Positions 36,812 to 45,632 of a stretch of 64,000 bases of DNA are shown here, piece by piece (positions within the stretch are counted from its first letter, which is position 1; each line of letters begins with the position of its first letter). Origin of the DNA: JACMQX01 sp044225675 (GTDB lineage: Bacteria > Pseudomonadota > Gammaproteobacteria > Burkholderiales > Burkholderiaceae_C); contig JBGAIH010000009.1 of NCBI GenBank assembly GCA_044225675.1, positions 89,032 through 153,031 of the forward strand. The letters run 5' to 3'. The position numbers were made by a program, and so were the translations under genes. The notes beneath the pieces are model-generated. The model did not search any database. It was not told where the DNA came from and saw only the letters and a list, made by a program, of their open reading frames with translations.

Positions 36812-37771
36812 TTAACGTATATCGAGCGATACCGGATGCTGCACCCGCTGGCGCAGCACCCGCTCGAAATGCGTGGGGTCATGGGGCTTGAGCATGGAGG
36901 CTTCGCGCGGCAGGTGGAAGTCCCACAGCCGCGAGATCCAGAAGCGCAGGGCACCGGCTCGCAGCATCGCCGGCGCCAGCCGCCGCTCGGGCGCGGTGAA
37001 GGGCCGCACGGCGGCATAGGCCTGCAGCATGGCGGCGGCACGCTGCGGGTCGTGGCGACCGCTGGGCAGGTCGATGCACCAGTCGTTCAGGCAGACGGCC
37101 AGGTCGAACATCCAGGTGTCGACGCCCGCGAAGTAGAAGTCGAAGAAGCCCGTCAGCGTCTCGCCGTCGAACATGACGTTGTCGCGGAACAGGTCGGCAT
37201 GGACCGGTCCGCGCGGCAGGGCGGCGTAGTCGGAGCTTTCCGCCACATGGTTCTGGTAGGCCAGCTCGGCGCTGATCAGCGATGCCTGGGCCGGCGTGAG
37301 ATGCGGCAGCACCACAGGAACGGTTTCGTTCCACCAGGGCAGGCCGCGCAGGTTCGGCTGGCTGCGCGCATAGCCGCAGCCGGCCAGGTGCATGCGCGCC
37401 AGCATCGCGCCCACGGCCGCGCAATGGACCGGCCCGGGGGCCAGCTGGCTCTTGCCACGCAGGCGGTTGACCACGGCGGCCGGCTTGCCACAGACCTTGT
37501 GCAGAATGTCCCCGGCCTTGTCGGCGGCCGGGTCGGGCACCGGAATGCCGCGCTGCGCGAGGTGCTTCATCAGGTACAGATAGAACGGCAACTGCTCGAA
37601 GCCCAGCCGTTCGAACAGCGTGAGCACGAACTCGCCCTGGTCGGTGGTGGCGAAGTAATTGGTGTTCTCGATGCCGCCTTCGATGCCCTGCAGCGCGGTC
37701 AGCTCGCCCAGCCCCAGCCTGAGCATGAGCGCGCGGGCCTCTTCCTGGGAAACCTCTGTGAAGACAGCCAT
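36812..37771 (-). CDS. thrB: Homoserine kinase, choline-kinase-like type (ThrB2)
   Basis: A 319-residue enzyme that phosphorylates homoserine in threonine synthesis. It belongs to the aminoglycoside-phosphotransferase fold, not the GHMP fold. Marks are GIEGGIENTNYFATTDQGEF at the N-terminus, the catalytic loop GPVHADLFRDNVMFDG, and the metal motif GFFDFYFAGVDTWMFD. The start at ATG 37771 gives MAVFTEVSQEEARALM. The DUF2782 gene ends two bases upstream, a pairing conserved in betaproteobacteria. Confidence 0.93.
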   Translation of the reverse strand: MAVFTEVSQEEARALMLRLGLGELTALQGIEGGIENTNYFATTDQGEFVLTLFERLGFEQLPFYLYLMKHLAQRGIPVPDPAADKAGDILHKVCGKPAAVVNRLRGKSQLAPGPVHCAAVGAMLARMHLAGCGYARSQPNLRGLPWWNETVPVVLPHLTPAQASLISAELAYQNHVAESSDYAALPRGPVHADLFRDNVMFDGETLTGFFDFYFAGVDTWMFDLAVCLNDWCIDLPSGRHDPQRAAAMLQAYAAVRPFTAPERRLAPAMLRAGALRFWISRLWDFHLPREASMLKPHDPTHFERVLRQRVQHPVSLDIR

Positions 37772-37773
37772 GT

Positions 37774-38181
37774 TCAGAACTTCAGGACGTTCCAGACCCG
37801 CTGGCCCGGCGCCCCTGGCAGCGAATCCCGGCTGAGTGCGGGGCTGCGGGTGCCGCCCGACGGCTGGATCTCGTAGCCCGGGACATCGGCCTTCGGGCTC
37901 ACGGTGATGCTCTGCGACGTGCCGCCGTAGCGGACCTCTTCGATCACCGTGCCGCCGTCTTCGACACGGATGCGCTCGATGCGCTGCTCCACGGCGGACG
38001 ACCCGAGCGGCGGCACTGACGGCGTCGCGGCCTGGGCCACGGCGACCTGGGCCATGGCAACCTGGGTGATCGCAACTTGGAAGATCGCAACTTGGAAGAT
38101 CGCAGCGCACAGGACCGCAAGGCCTGCCAGGCCCGGCATGCGCCGCAGATTCGACGGGACAAGGGAGGCGTTCGAGGGCAT
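37774..38181 (-). CDS. DUF2782 exported protein with a repeat-built signal segment
   Basis: A 135-residue protein with start at ATG 38181 (MPSNASLVPSNLRRMPGL). Its export segment is odd: five 15-bp units (38026-38100) encode IFQVA, IFQVA, ITQVA, MAQVA, VAQAA, giving the hydrophobic core and the AQA cut site. The mature part has the DUF2782 pattern RIERIRVEDGGTVIEEVRYG and SPKADVPGYEIQP, ending VWNVLKF. Function unknown; its constant neighbour is thrB, two bases downstream. Divergent from polA with a 75-base gap. Confidence 0.82.
   Translation of the reverse strand: MPSNASLVPSNLRRMPGLAGLAVLCAAIFQVAIFQVAITQVAMAQVAVAQAATPSVPPLGSSAVEQRIERIRVEDGGTVIEEVRYGGTSQSITVSPKADVPGYEIQPSGGTRSPALSRDSLPGAPGQRVWNVLKF
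38026..38100. repeat. 15-bp tandem repeat, five copies, inside the DUF2782 signal segment
   Basis: Units begin at 38026, 38041, 38056, 38071 and 38086. The last two are identical (CGCAACTTGGAAGAT) and the earlier ones diverge by a few bases. The unit length is a multiple of three, so copy number changes would lengthen or shorten the export segment without a frameshift. Confidence 0.85.
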
Positions 38182-38256
38182 GGCGGGATTGTAGGGGCCG
38201 GGCGCGCCGGGCCGCGCGAACCCCCACGGTCCCCGGTGGCGTGCACAATGCCTGCC

Positions 38257-41061
38257 ATGACCGATGAATCCGCCTCCCCGAAGACTTTGCTGCTGGTCGA
38301 TGGCTCCAGCTACCTGTACCGCGCGTTCCATGCCATGCCGGACCTGCGGGCGGTGCCGGGCGATCCGGCCAGCCCGGCCACCGGCGCCATCCGCGGCATG
38401 ATCAACATGATGCAGAAGCTGCGCAAGGATGTGCGCGCCGACTACGCGGTGTGCGTGTTCGATGCCCCCGGCAAGACCTTCCGCGACGATCTGTACCCCG
38501 AGTACAAGGCCAACCGCTCGCCGATGCCCGATGACCTGCGCTCGCAGATCCCGGCCATCCACGAGGTGGTGCGCCTGCTCGGCTGGAAGGTGCTCGACGT
38601 GCCGGGCGTCGAGGCCGACGACGTGCTGGGCACGCTCGCGACGATTGCCACGAGCCAGGGGGTGCACACCGTCATCTCCAGCGGCGACAAGGACCTGAGC
38701 CAGCTCGTCAACGAGCATGTGGTGGTCATCGACACCATGAATGATCGCCGCCGCGACATGGCGGGTGTGGAGGCCGAGTTCGGCGTGCCGCCGCGGCTGA
38801 TGGTCGACTACCAGGCGCTGGTCGGCGATGCGGTGGACAACGTGCCCGGCGTCAGCAAGGTCGGCCCCAAGACCGCCGTCAAGCTGCTGCTCGAATACGG
38901 CTCGCTCGACGCGATGATCGAGCGCGCCGCCGAGATCAAGGGCGCGGTGGGCGAGAACTTCCGGCAGGCGCTGCCGTGGCTACCGAAGGGGCGCGAGCTG
39001 CTCACCGTCAAGAAGGACTGCGACCTGAGCGGCTTCATCCCCGGTTTGCCGGCGCTCGACGACATCGTCATCGGCGGGCAGGACACCGAACGTCTCAAGA
39101 ACTTCTACGAGCAGTACGGCTTCAAGAGCCTGGCCCGGCAGCTCGAAGCCCATGCCGGCGCTGCCGAGCGGCCGGCCGACCACGCCGAGCAGCGCCAGGA
39201 GGGTCCCGGTCCCGGCCTGTTCGACGAGCCCGACCTGTCGGGGCCATCGGCCGCAAGCAATCTGCGCTATGAGACGATCTTCACCTGGGCGCAGTTCGAC
39301 GACTGGATGGCCCGGCTGGAAGCTGCGGAGCTCGCAGCCATCGACACCGAGACCACCTCGCTCGACGAGATGCGCGCCGAGATCGTGGGCATCTCCTTCA
39401 GCGTGACGCCCGGCGAGGCGGCCTACATTCCTCTTGCGCACGACTATGGCGACGCACCAGCCCAGCTGCCGCGCGACGAGGTGCTCGAGCGCATGAAGCC
39501 CTGGCTGGAGAACCCGGCGCGGGCCAAGCTCGGCCAGCACATCAAATACGACCGCCATGTGTTCGCCAACCATGGCATCGAGGTGCAGGGCTATCTGCAC
39601 GACACCATGCTGGAGAGCTATGTGCTCGAAGTGCACAAGCCGCATGGCCTGGCCAGCCTCGCCGAGCGCCACCTGGGGCGTGCAGGCATCGACTACGAAA
39701 CCGTGGCCGGCAAGGGTGCGCACCAGATCCCGTTCTCGCAGGTGGCGGTGGACAAGGCCGCCGAATACTCCTGCGAGGACTCCGACCAGACGCTGGACGT
39801 GCATCGCAAGCTCTGGCCGCGCCTGGCGGCCGACGAGCGCCTGCGCTTCGTCTATGAGCTGGAGATCGCCAGCAGCGAGACGCTCTACCGCATGGAACGC
39901 AATGGCGTGCTGATCGACGCACCGATGCTGGCGCGCCAGAGCCACGAGCTGGGCAACCGCATCATGGCATTGGAGAAGGAGGCGCACGAGCTGGCCGGCC
40001 AGCCCTTCAACCTCGGCAGCCCCAAGCAGATCGGCGAGATCTTCTTCACCAAGCTTGGCCTGCCCGTGGTCAAGAAGACCGCCACCGGCGCCCCGAGCAC
40101 CGATGAAGAGGTGCTGGAAAAGCTGGCCGAGGACTACCCGCTGCCGGCCCGCATCCTGGAGCACCGCGGCCTGTCCAAGCTCAAGGGCACCTACACCGAC
40201 AAGCTCGCGCAGCTCGCCCACCCGCGTACCGGCCGCGTGCACACGCACTATGCGCAGGCGGTGGCCGTGACGGGCCGGCTGTCCAGCAACGACCCGAACC
40301 TGCAGAACATCCCGGTGCGCACGCCCGAGGGCCGGCGCATCCGCGAGGCCTTCGTCGCGCCTGCGGGCCGCGTGATCGCCAGTGCCGACTACTCGCAGAT
40401 CGAGCTGCGCATCATGGCGCACATCAGCGGCGACGAGTCGCTGCTGCGGGCCTTCCATGAAGGCATCGACGTGCACCGCGCCACGGCGGCCGAGGTCTTC
40501 GGCGTGGCGGTGGGCGAGGTCAGCAGCGAGCAGCGCCGCTACGCCAAGGTGATCAACTTCGGCCTGATCTACGGCATGAGCAGCTTCGGCCTGGCGCGCA
40601 ACCTGGGCATCGACAACACCGCCGCGAAGAACTACATCGAGCGCTATTTCCAGCGCTACCCGGGCGTCAAGGCCTACATGGACGAGACGCGGGCGCAGGC
40701 CAAGGAGCGGGGCTACGTGGAGACGGTGTTCGGCCGTCGCCTGTACCTGCCCGAGATCAATTCGCCCAACGGGCCTCGGCGCGGCGGCGCCGAACGCGCC
40801 GCCATCAATGCGCCGATGCAGGGCACTGCCGCCGACCTGATCAAGCTCAGCATGAACAAGGTACAGCAGGTGCTCGACGCCGAGCGGCGCGGCACCCTCA
40901 TGATCATGCAGGTGCATGACGAACTGGTGTTCGAGGTGCCGCAGGACGAGGTCGAGTGGGTGCGCCAGGAGGTCCCGCGCCTGATGGCCGGCGTCGCCAG
41001 CCTCAAGGTGCCGCTGCTGGCCGAGATCGGCTTCGGGCCCAACTGGGAACAGGCCCACTGA
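38257..41061 (+). CDS. polA: DNA polymerase I
   Basis: A 934-residue polymerase for gap filling and Okazaki fragment maturation. The start at ATG 38257 (MTDESASPKTLLLVDGSS) is used; ATG 38248 adds three residues. It has three domains: 5'-3' exonuclease (about 1-290, with DAPGKTFRDDLYPEYKANR), 3'-5' exonuclease (about 330-520, with AAIDTETTSLDEM, so proofreading is likely active), and polymerase (about 545-934, motif A DYSQIELRIMAHISGDESL, O-helix RYAKVINFGLIYGMSSFG, motif C MQVHDELVFEVP). Length and motifs are normal for the family. Confidence 0.97.
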   Translation: MTDESASPKTLLLVDGSSYLYRAFHAMPDLRAVPGDPASPATGAIRGMINMMQKLRKDVRADYAVCVFDAPGKTFRDDLYPEYKANRSPMPDDLRSQIPAIHEVVRLLGWKVLDVPGVEADDVLGTLATIATSQGVHTVISSGDKDLSQLVNEHVVVIDTMNDRRRDMAGVEAEFGVPPRLMVDYQALVGDAVDNVPGVSKVGPKTAVKLLLEYGSLDAMIERAAEIKGAVGENFRQALPWLPKGRELLTVKKDCDLSGFIPGLPALDDIVIGGQDTERLKNFYEQYGFKSLARQLEAHAGAAERPADHAEQRQEGPGPGLFDEPDLSGPSAASNLRYETIFTWAQFDDWMARLEAAELAAIDTETTSLDEMRAEIVGISFSVTPGEAAYIPLAHDYGDAPAQLPRDEVLERMKPWLENPARAKLGQHIKYDRHVFANHGIEVQGYLHDTMLESYVLEVHKPHGLASLAERHLGRAGIDYETVAGKGAHQIPFSQVAVDKAAEYSCEDSDQTLDVHRKLWPRLAADERLRFVYELEIASSETLYRMERNGVLIDAPMLARQSHELGNRIMALEKEAHELAGQPFNLGSPKQIGEIFFTKLGLPVVKKTATGAPSTDEEVLEKLAEDYPLPARILEHRGLSKLKGTYTDKLAQLAHPRTGRVHTHYAQAVAVTGRLSSNDPNLQNIPVRTPEGRRIREAFVAPAGRVIASADYSQIELRIMAHISGDESLLRAFHEGIDVHRATAAEVFGVAVGEVSSEQRRYAKVINFGLIYGMSSFGLARNLGIDNTAAKNYIERYFQRYPGVKAYMDETRAQAKERGYVETVFGRRLYLPEINSPNGPRRGGAERAAINAPMQGTAADLIKLSMNKVQQVLDAERRGTLMIMQVHDELVFEVPQDEVEWVRQEVPRLMAGVASLKVPLLAEIGFGPNWEQAH

Positions 41062-41175
41062 GGGCTGCCAAGAGGCGCGCAGCGCCATCGAGAGGTGCGC
41101 CGCTGCCTTGAGCGCGGCCCAGCCGTCGGCAGGCCCGGCGCGGTCCGTACCGGGCGCGGACCGGTGCCCGGGTCT

Positions 41176-42402
41176 CTATGTACGTGTGTCCCGCTCCGGC
41201 CGCGTCAGGTCCAGAACGCTGATGCCCGCTGGCGGCCGCGCGCGGTTCTTCCAGCGTGGATCGGCAAGACTGCGCTGCACGTCGTGCTGGCCGCCGGCCC
41301 AGTGCGCGAGCATGGTCGCGCGAGAGAACTCGTAGTCCTTGGCGCTGGCTGACTGGCTGCCGCTGCGGTTGATCAGGTGCAGTACGGTCACGGCAGCGGG
41401 GCACCCGGCGTCGAGCAGCAACTGCAGGTCCGGGTCGCCGGCATAGCGCGCGGGCAGCCGCGCGGCAAGGCGCTGCGCTGCAGCGCGTTGGCGCTGCTGG
41501 CGTGCCATCACGTCGGTGTTGAGCCGGGTGCGGCTGGCATAGCGGATGTCCTTCTCGCGCGCGGCCACTTCGCCCAGGTCGGCCGGCAGGCTGCCGCGGG
41601 CGCTGAACAGGTCGACCTGCATGACCAGCATGTCGCCCGGCGGCGGCTGGTCCAGCACGTACTGCAGCGGCGTGTTGGAGACGAGGCCGCCGTCCCAGTA
41701 CCACTGGCCCTCGATCTCGACCGGCGCGAAGCCCGGCGGCAGGGCGCCGCTGGCCATGATGTGGCGCGGCGTGATCCGCGTCGCAGGGCCTGCGCCGCCC
41801 GCAGCGCCCGTGTCGAAGTAGGTGAAGTTGCCCGTCGTCACGTTCACTGCGCCGACCGACAGTCGCACGCGATGGCGCGGATCGGTGCTGTTGAGGAGGT
41901 CGAAGTCGATCAGCCGCTCCAGGGTTTTTTCCAGCGGCGCGAGATCGTAGTAGCTCAAGGCCTCGGCGGTGCCACGCGGCTGGAACGGTGCGGGCGGATA
42001 ACGCGGCCGGAAGAAGCCCGGAATGCCGATCGCCGCCGCCATCGCGGCGCTCGACTCGCTGAAGAAGTCGCGCGCCGTCTCGCCATAGAACGCAGGCAGT
42101 GCGGGCGCCAGCAACTGCGACGTCACGCCCTCCCAGAACTCGCGCAGTTGCGCCACGCGCCGCTCGGGCGGATTGCCCGCGATGATCGCGGCATTGATCG
42201 CGCCGATGGAAATGCCGGCCACCCATTGCGGCCGCAGACCGTGCGCATCGAGCGCCTCGTACACGCCGCCCTGGTAGGCGCCGAGCGCGCCGCCGCCTTG
42301 CAGCACGAGCACCCGGGTCTCGTCGGGCGTGGGGGCTGGGGCGGCCTTGGCGGCAGCGGGGCGGTGGCGCGTGGCGGGGCGTGGTTGGGGAGCATCGGAC
42401 AT
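41176..42402 (-). CDS. Patatin-like phospholipase
   Basis: A 408-residue lipid acyl hydrolase with a Ser-Asp dyad. The oxyanion loop is LVLQGGGALGAYQGGVYEAL, the nucleophile elbow GISIG (VAGISIGAINAAIIAGN), and the aspartate lies in WYWDGGLVSNTPL. The start at ATG 42402 (MSDAPQPRPATRH) is chosen; the frame is open 41 codons further but without coding character. The first 45 or so residues are Pro/Ala-rich. No signal peptide is seen, so it is probably cytosolic or membrane-attached. Divergent from the dienelactone hydrolase. Confidence 0.88.
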   Translation of the reverse strand: MSDAPQPRPATRHRPAAAKAAPAPTPDETRVLVLQGGGALGAYQGGVYEALDAHGLRPQWVAGISIGAINAAIIAGNPPERRVAQLREFWEGVTSQLLAPALPAFYGETARDFFSESSAAMAAAIGIPGFFRPRYPPAPFQPRGTAEALSYYDLAPLEKTLERLIDFDLLNSTDPRHRVRLSVGAVNVTTGNFTYFDTGAAGGAGPATRITPRHIMASGALPPGFAPVEIEGQWYWDGGLVSNTPLQYVLDQPPPGDMLVMQVDLFSARGSLPADLGEVAAREKDIRYASRTRLNTDVMARQQRQRAAAQRLAARLPARYAGDPDLQLLLDAGCPAAVTVLHLINRSGSQSASAKDYEFSRATMLAHWAGGQHDVQRSLADPRWKNRARPPAGISVLDLTRPERDTRT

Positions 42403-42579
42403 GGGGACCGTGAAGCAAGTGCCGGGCCACGGCGCAGACGTGCGCATTCGCGTCACGGGGCTCAGGGGCTCGCGAGGTTCAGGGTAAATCCCGACGGGTC
42501 GCAGGGCTTCCTGCCTGAACTTCACCTGACGACTAGACTCCCACGCGGGTTAGCTCACCAACCATCAGGAGAACAATGC

Positions 42580-43479
42580 ATGCTGCACGACAATTTGATG
42601 AAGGATTTCAATGCCCTGCTGCCTGGCAACGGCCAGGGTGAGGGCGCCTCGCGCCGGACGGCGCTCAAGGCGGCGCTGGGCGTGGGCTACGCTGCCACGG
42701 CGCTGCCCATCATGGCTCAGACGGCCATCAAGACTTCGTCCGAGGGCCTGACGGCCGGCGAGGTGATGATCGACGTCAATGGCTTCAAGATGCCGGCCTA
42801 TCGGGCCGCGCCGGCCGGCAAGACCAACCTGCCCGTGGTGCTCGTGATTCAGGAGATTTTCGGCGTGCACGAGTACATCGCCGACACGGCGCGGCGCTTT
42901 GCCAAGGCGGGCTACATGGCCGTGGCGCCCGAGCTGTTCGCGCGGCAGGGCGATCCGACCAGCTACAACGAGATGGCCAAGCTCATGGCCGAAGTCGTCT
43001 CCAAGGTGCCGGACGAGCAGGTCATGGGCGACCTCGATGCCGCCGTCAAGTGGGCCGGCGCCAATGGCGGCGACACCGGCAAGGTCGGCATCACCGGCTT
43101 CTGCTGGGGCGGGCGCATCACCTGGCTGTACACGGCGCACAGCAAGAACGTCAAGGCCGGCGTCGCCTGGTATGGCCGCCTGGTGGGGCAGAGCACGCCG
43201 CTCACGCCCAAGCATCCGGTCGACGTCGCAGCGCAGCTCAACGGGCCCGTGCTGGGCCTGTACGGCGCGGCCGACACGGGCATCCCCGTCGCCACCGTCG
43301 ACCAGATGAAGCAGGCCCTGGCCGCAGGCAGCGCCGCTGCGAAGAAGTCGGAGTTCGTCGTCTACCCCGACGCGCCCCATGCCTTCCATGCCGACTACCG
43401 GCCCAGCTTCCGCGCCGGCCCCGCGCAGGACGGCTGGACGCGCGCGCTGGCCTGGTTCAAGGCCAACGGCGTGGCCTGA
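42580..43479 (+). CDS. Tat-exported dienelactone hydrolase family protein
   Basis: A 299-residue alpha/beta hydrolase. The start at ATG 42580 is supported by AGGAG at 42567-42571. SRRTALKAALGVGYAATALP (24-43) with twin Arg 25-26 is a Tat-type signal, with the cut near MAQ. The dienelactone hydrolase triad is complete: nucleophile Cys 175 in ITGFCWGGR, acid in GAADTGIPV, and His in PDAPHAFHADY. Glu 92 in IQEIFGVHEYI matches the regulatory Glu of the family. Export makes a classical catechol-pathway role doubtful; the substrate is unknown. Confidence 0.88.
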   Translation: MLHDNLMKDFNALLPGNGQGEGASRRTALKAALGVGYAATALPIMAQTAIKTSSEGLTAGEVMIDVNGFKMPAYRAAPAGKTNLPVVLVIQEIFGVHEYIADTARRFAKAGYMAVAPELFARQGDPTSYNEMAKLMAEVVSKVPDEQVMGDLDAAVKWAGANGGDTGKVGITGFCWGGRITWLYTAHSKNVKAGVAWYGRLVGQSTPLTPKHPVDVAAQLNGPVLGLYGAADTGIPVATVDQMKQALAAGSAAAKKSEFVVYPDAPHAFHADYRPSFRAGPAQDGWTRALAWFKANGVA

Positions 43480-43501
43480 ACGCCTGCGGGTGCAGCCCCT
43501 C

Positions 43502-43527
43502 AAAAGCCGCAGCGAGGCGGCTTTTTT
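43502..43527 (+). terminator. Intrinsic terminator after the dienelactone hydrolase gene
   Basis: The stem AAGCCGC pairs with GCGGCTT around AGCGAG and is followed by six T (43522-43527). It lies 22 bases after the stop. Confidence 0.85.
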
Positions 43528-43578
43528 GCGGGCGAGAGACAATATCGCCCCCGGCATGTCGCCGGTTCACGCTGCACC

Positions 43579-44475
43579 ATGACCCTTCTTGCCATCATCT
43601 TCGCCACCCTGGCTGCCGGAATCGGCAGCGTATGGCTGGCCGCGCTGCTCGGTTTCGCCATGCTCGGTCGCTTCACGCAGCATCTGCTCAGCCTCGCGGC
43701 AGGCGCCTTGCTCGCGACGGCCTTCATGCACCTGCTGCCAGAGGCGTTCGAGAGCCAGGCCTCGGCCCGCACGCTGTTCGTGACGCTCCTGGTCGGGCTG
43801 GTGTTCTTCTTTCTGCTCGACAAGGCGGAGCTGTGGCATCACGGCCATGAGCACCACCATGACGGCGGGCACGAGGGCCACGGGCATTTCCATGGCCATG
43901 GGGAAAGCCACGCCCATGATCACGGCCATGACCACGCCCATGACAGTCACGGTCACCCGGCGGTGCAGATGGCCGCGGCCCACGGGCCCGGCGCCGCGGC
44001 CAAGGCGCCCGCGCTCCGCTCGGGGAGCTGGGCCGTGCTCGCGGGCGACAGCGTTCACTGCTTCGGTGACGGCGTGCTCATCGCGTCGGCCTTCGTGGCG
44101 GATATGCGCCTTGGCGTGGTCGCGGCCCTGGCCGTGCTCGCGCATGAAGTGCCCCACCACATGGGCGACCTGGCGGTGTTGCGCGGTGTGACGGGTGACC
44201 GCCGCGCCGCGCTGCTCAAGGTCTCGCTCGCCGGCGCGGTGACGACGCTCGGTGGCGTGCTCGGCTGGTGGCTGGTGGCCCTGCTCGAAGCGTGGCTGCC
44301 CTACTTCCTCGTGGTCGCGTCGAGCAGCTTCATCTACGTGGCGCTGGCGGATCTGATCCCCCAGCTGCAGAAAAGGCTCACGCTGCGCGGCACGGCGGCG
44401 CAGATCGCCTGGTTGCTGGCCGGGATCGCCCTGGTCGCCGTGGTCAGCGAACTGGCCCACGGACACAGCCACTGA
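43579..44475 (+). CDS. ZIP family metal transporter
   Basis: A 298-residue inner-membrane metal importer, likely for zinc or other divalent ions. There are about seven or eight hydrophobic segments. The long loop at about 90-133 is unusually rich in His and Asp (HHGHEHHHDGGHEGHGHFHG and more), typical of ZIP metal-sensing loops. The transmembrane metal site is in GDSVHCFGDGVLIASAF and VLAHEVPHHMGDLAVL. It ends with a second His patch, ELAHGHSH. It is a single gene after the terminator at 43502-43527. Confidence 0.9.
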   Translation: MTLLAIIFATLAAGIGSVWLAALLGFAMLGRFTQHLLSLAAGALLATAFMHLLPEAFESQASARTLFVTLLVGLVFFFLLDKAELWHHGHEHHHDGGHEGHGHFHGHGESHAHDHGHDHAHDSHGHPAVQMAAAHGPGAAAKAPALRSGSWAVLAGDSVHCFGDGVLIASAFVADMRLGVVAALAVLAHEVPHHMGDLAVLRGVTGDRRAALLKVSLAGAVTTLGGVLGWWLVALLEAWLPYFLVVASSSFIYVALADLIPQLQKRLTLRGTAAQIAWLLAGIALVAVVSELAHGHSH

Positions 44476-44501
44476 GCCGCAGGAGGCTCGAACCAGGTGA
44501 C

Positions 44502-44960
44502 TCAGCGGGTCGAGTAGCCCGTCACGCGCCAGCGTCCGTCGTTCTCGCGCATGGTCATGACGATCTCATCGGTGGCCGGCTTGCTTGGGAAATCGCTCAC
44601 GAACAGCACCGACACATACTGTCCATTGGGCAGGCCCTGCATCTGGGTCTTGTAGGCGATGTCGCCGACCTTGCGTTCGCGGGCGGCACCCAGGGCGCTG
44701 CGCGAACCCGTCATGCCTTTGACGAAGGCATCCTTGGGCACGTTGCTGCGGAACAGGGTGCTGGCCGTGTCCCAGGCGTCACCAAAGCGCCCAGCGTCCA
44801 GCAGGGCCAACCACGCCGCAGCGGCAGCCTGGCCGGCGCCTTCGGCTGCGGCCGCTGCCTTCTGCTCGACGGTCTGCGGTTCGCCGTCGGAGGACTGGGC
44901 CAGCGCCGGCGCGCCGGCGATGGCGCAGGACATGATCAGAAGGGTCAGCAGACGGGACAT
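44502..44960 (-). CDS. DUF4019 exported protein
   Basis: A 152-residue protein with a signal peptide (MSRLLTLLIMSCAIAGAPAL, cut near AQS). The mature part has the DUF4019 features AAAAWLALLDAGRFGDAWDT, AFVKGMTGSRSALGAARERK and LPNGQYVSVLFVSDF, ending GRWRVTGYSTR. Function unknown. It faces the ZIP gene with a 26-base gap, and its own upstream region is the large hairpin shared with the YXWGXW gene. Confidence 0.82.
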   Translation of the reverse strand: MSRLLTLLIMSCAIAGAPALAQSSDGEPQTVEQKAAAAAEGAGQAAAAAWLALLDAGRFGDAWDTASTLFRSNVPKDAFVKGMTGSRSALGAARERKVGDIAYKTQMQGLPNGQYVSVLFVSDFPSKPATDEIVMTMRENDGRWRVTGYSTR

Positions 44961-44994
44961 GGAGGCTCCGGAAGTAGGAAGGCAAGGGGCACAT

Positions 44995-45036
44995 GACAGG
45001 GCCCGCCCTGCAGTCTAGCTGCTGGCGGGCCCTGTC
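44995..45036. terminator. Perfect 13-bp inverted-repeat hairpin
   Basis: GACAGGGCCCGCC (44995-45007) pairs exactly with GGCGGGCCCTGTC (45024-45036). The loop holds a further stem GCAG/CTGC. It lies just downstream of the YXWGXW gene and upstream of the DUF4019 gene on the minus strand. There is no T-run, so termination would have to be helped by a factor; an alternative is a palindromic protein site. Confidence 0.6.
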
Positions 45037-45049
45037 TCAAAGACCGTGC

Positions 45050-45475
45050 TCAGCGGCGGTTGGGGTTATTGGGCTTGTTGTCGAAGCGGTTGGGCACCCC
45101 GTCACCATCACGGTCGCGGTCGAAGCGGTTGGGCACGCCGTCATGGTCCCGGTCGCCACGCCCGCGCTGCCAGGTGCCGCCTTCGCGCACCCAGCCGTTG
45201 CCGCGCTGCACCCAGACCGGCTGACTGTAGTAGTAGCCCGGCCGCTCGCGGACCCAGTGGCCCTGCATCCAGACATACTGGTTCATGCGCGGGCGCCAGT
45301 CCCAATGCCCCGGGACCCAGACGTGGCCGCGGCGCGGTGCCGGGCGGTATTCGGCGCGCGGCGCGGGTGGCGCCACCTGCACGTAAATCGACGTCTGGGC
45401 CGAGGCGGGTGCCGAGACGCTGGCGCCGATGGAGGCGATCGCCAGTGAGGCTGCGAGCAGTGTGGTCTTGATCAT
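45050..45475 (-). CDS. Small exported YXWGXW-repeat protein with calcium-type repeats
   Basis: A 141-residue protein with a signal peptide ending SAPASAQ. It contains two aromatic repeats of the YXWGXW kind (HVWVPGHWDWRPRMN and YVWMQGHWVRERPGY). The C-terminal part, GDRDHDGVPNRFDRDRDGDG and so on, looks like thrombospondin type 3 calcium-binding repeats (DxDxDGxxN). Likely a cell-envelope protein; function unknown. The tail is highly charged (PNNPNRR at the end). Confidence 0.78.
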   Translation of the reverse strand: MIKTTLLAASLAIASIGASVSAPASAQTSIYVQVAPPAPRAEYRPAPRRGHVWVPGHWDWRPRMNQYVWMQGHWVRERPGYYYSQPVWVQRGNGWVREGGTWQRGRGDRDHDGVPNRFDRDRDGDGVPNRFDNKPNNPNRR

Positions 45476-45632
45476 TTGAAATCTCCTGTGTTGTGAATGG
45501 AGGAGCTTTCATGATGCGTGGCGCCGGTAACGCGCAGGTAGGTCTCGTGAAAATTCTTGTGAAGCGGTGTATCGGGCATGCCGTCCTACACCACCATGCG
45601 GCGAGTGGCCACACCGATACACTGGCGGTGCC

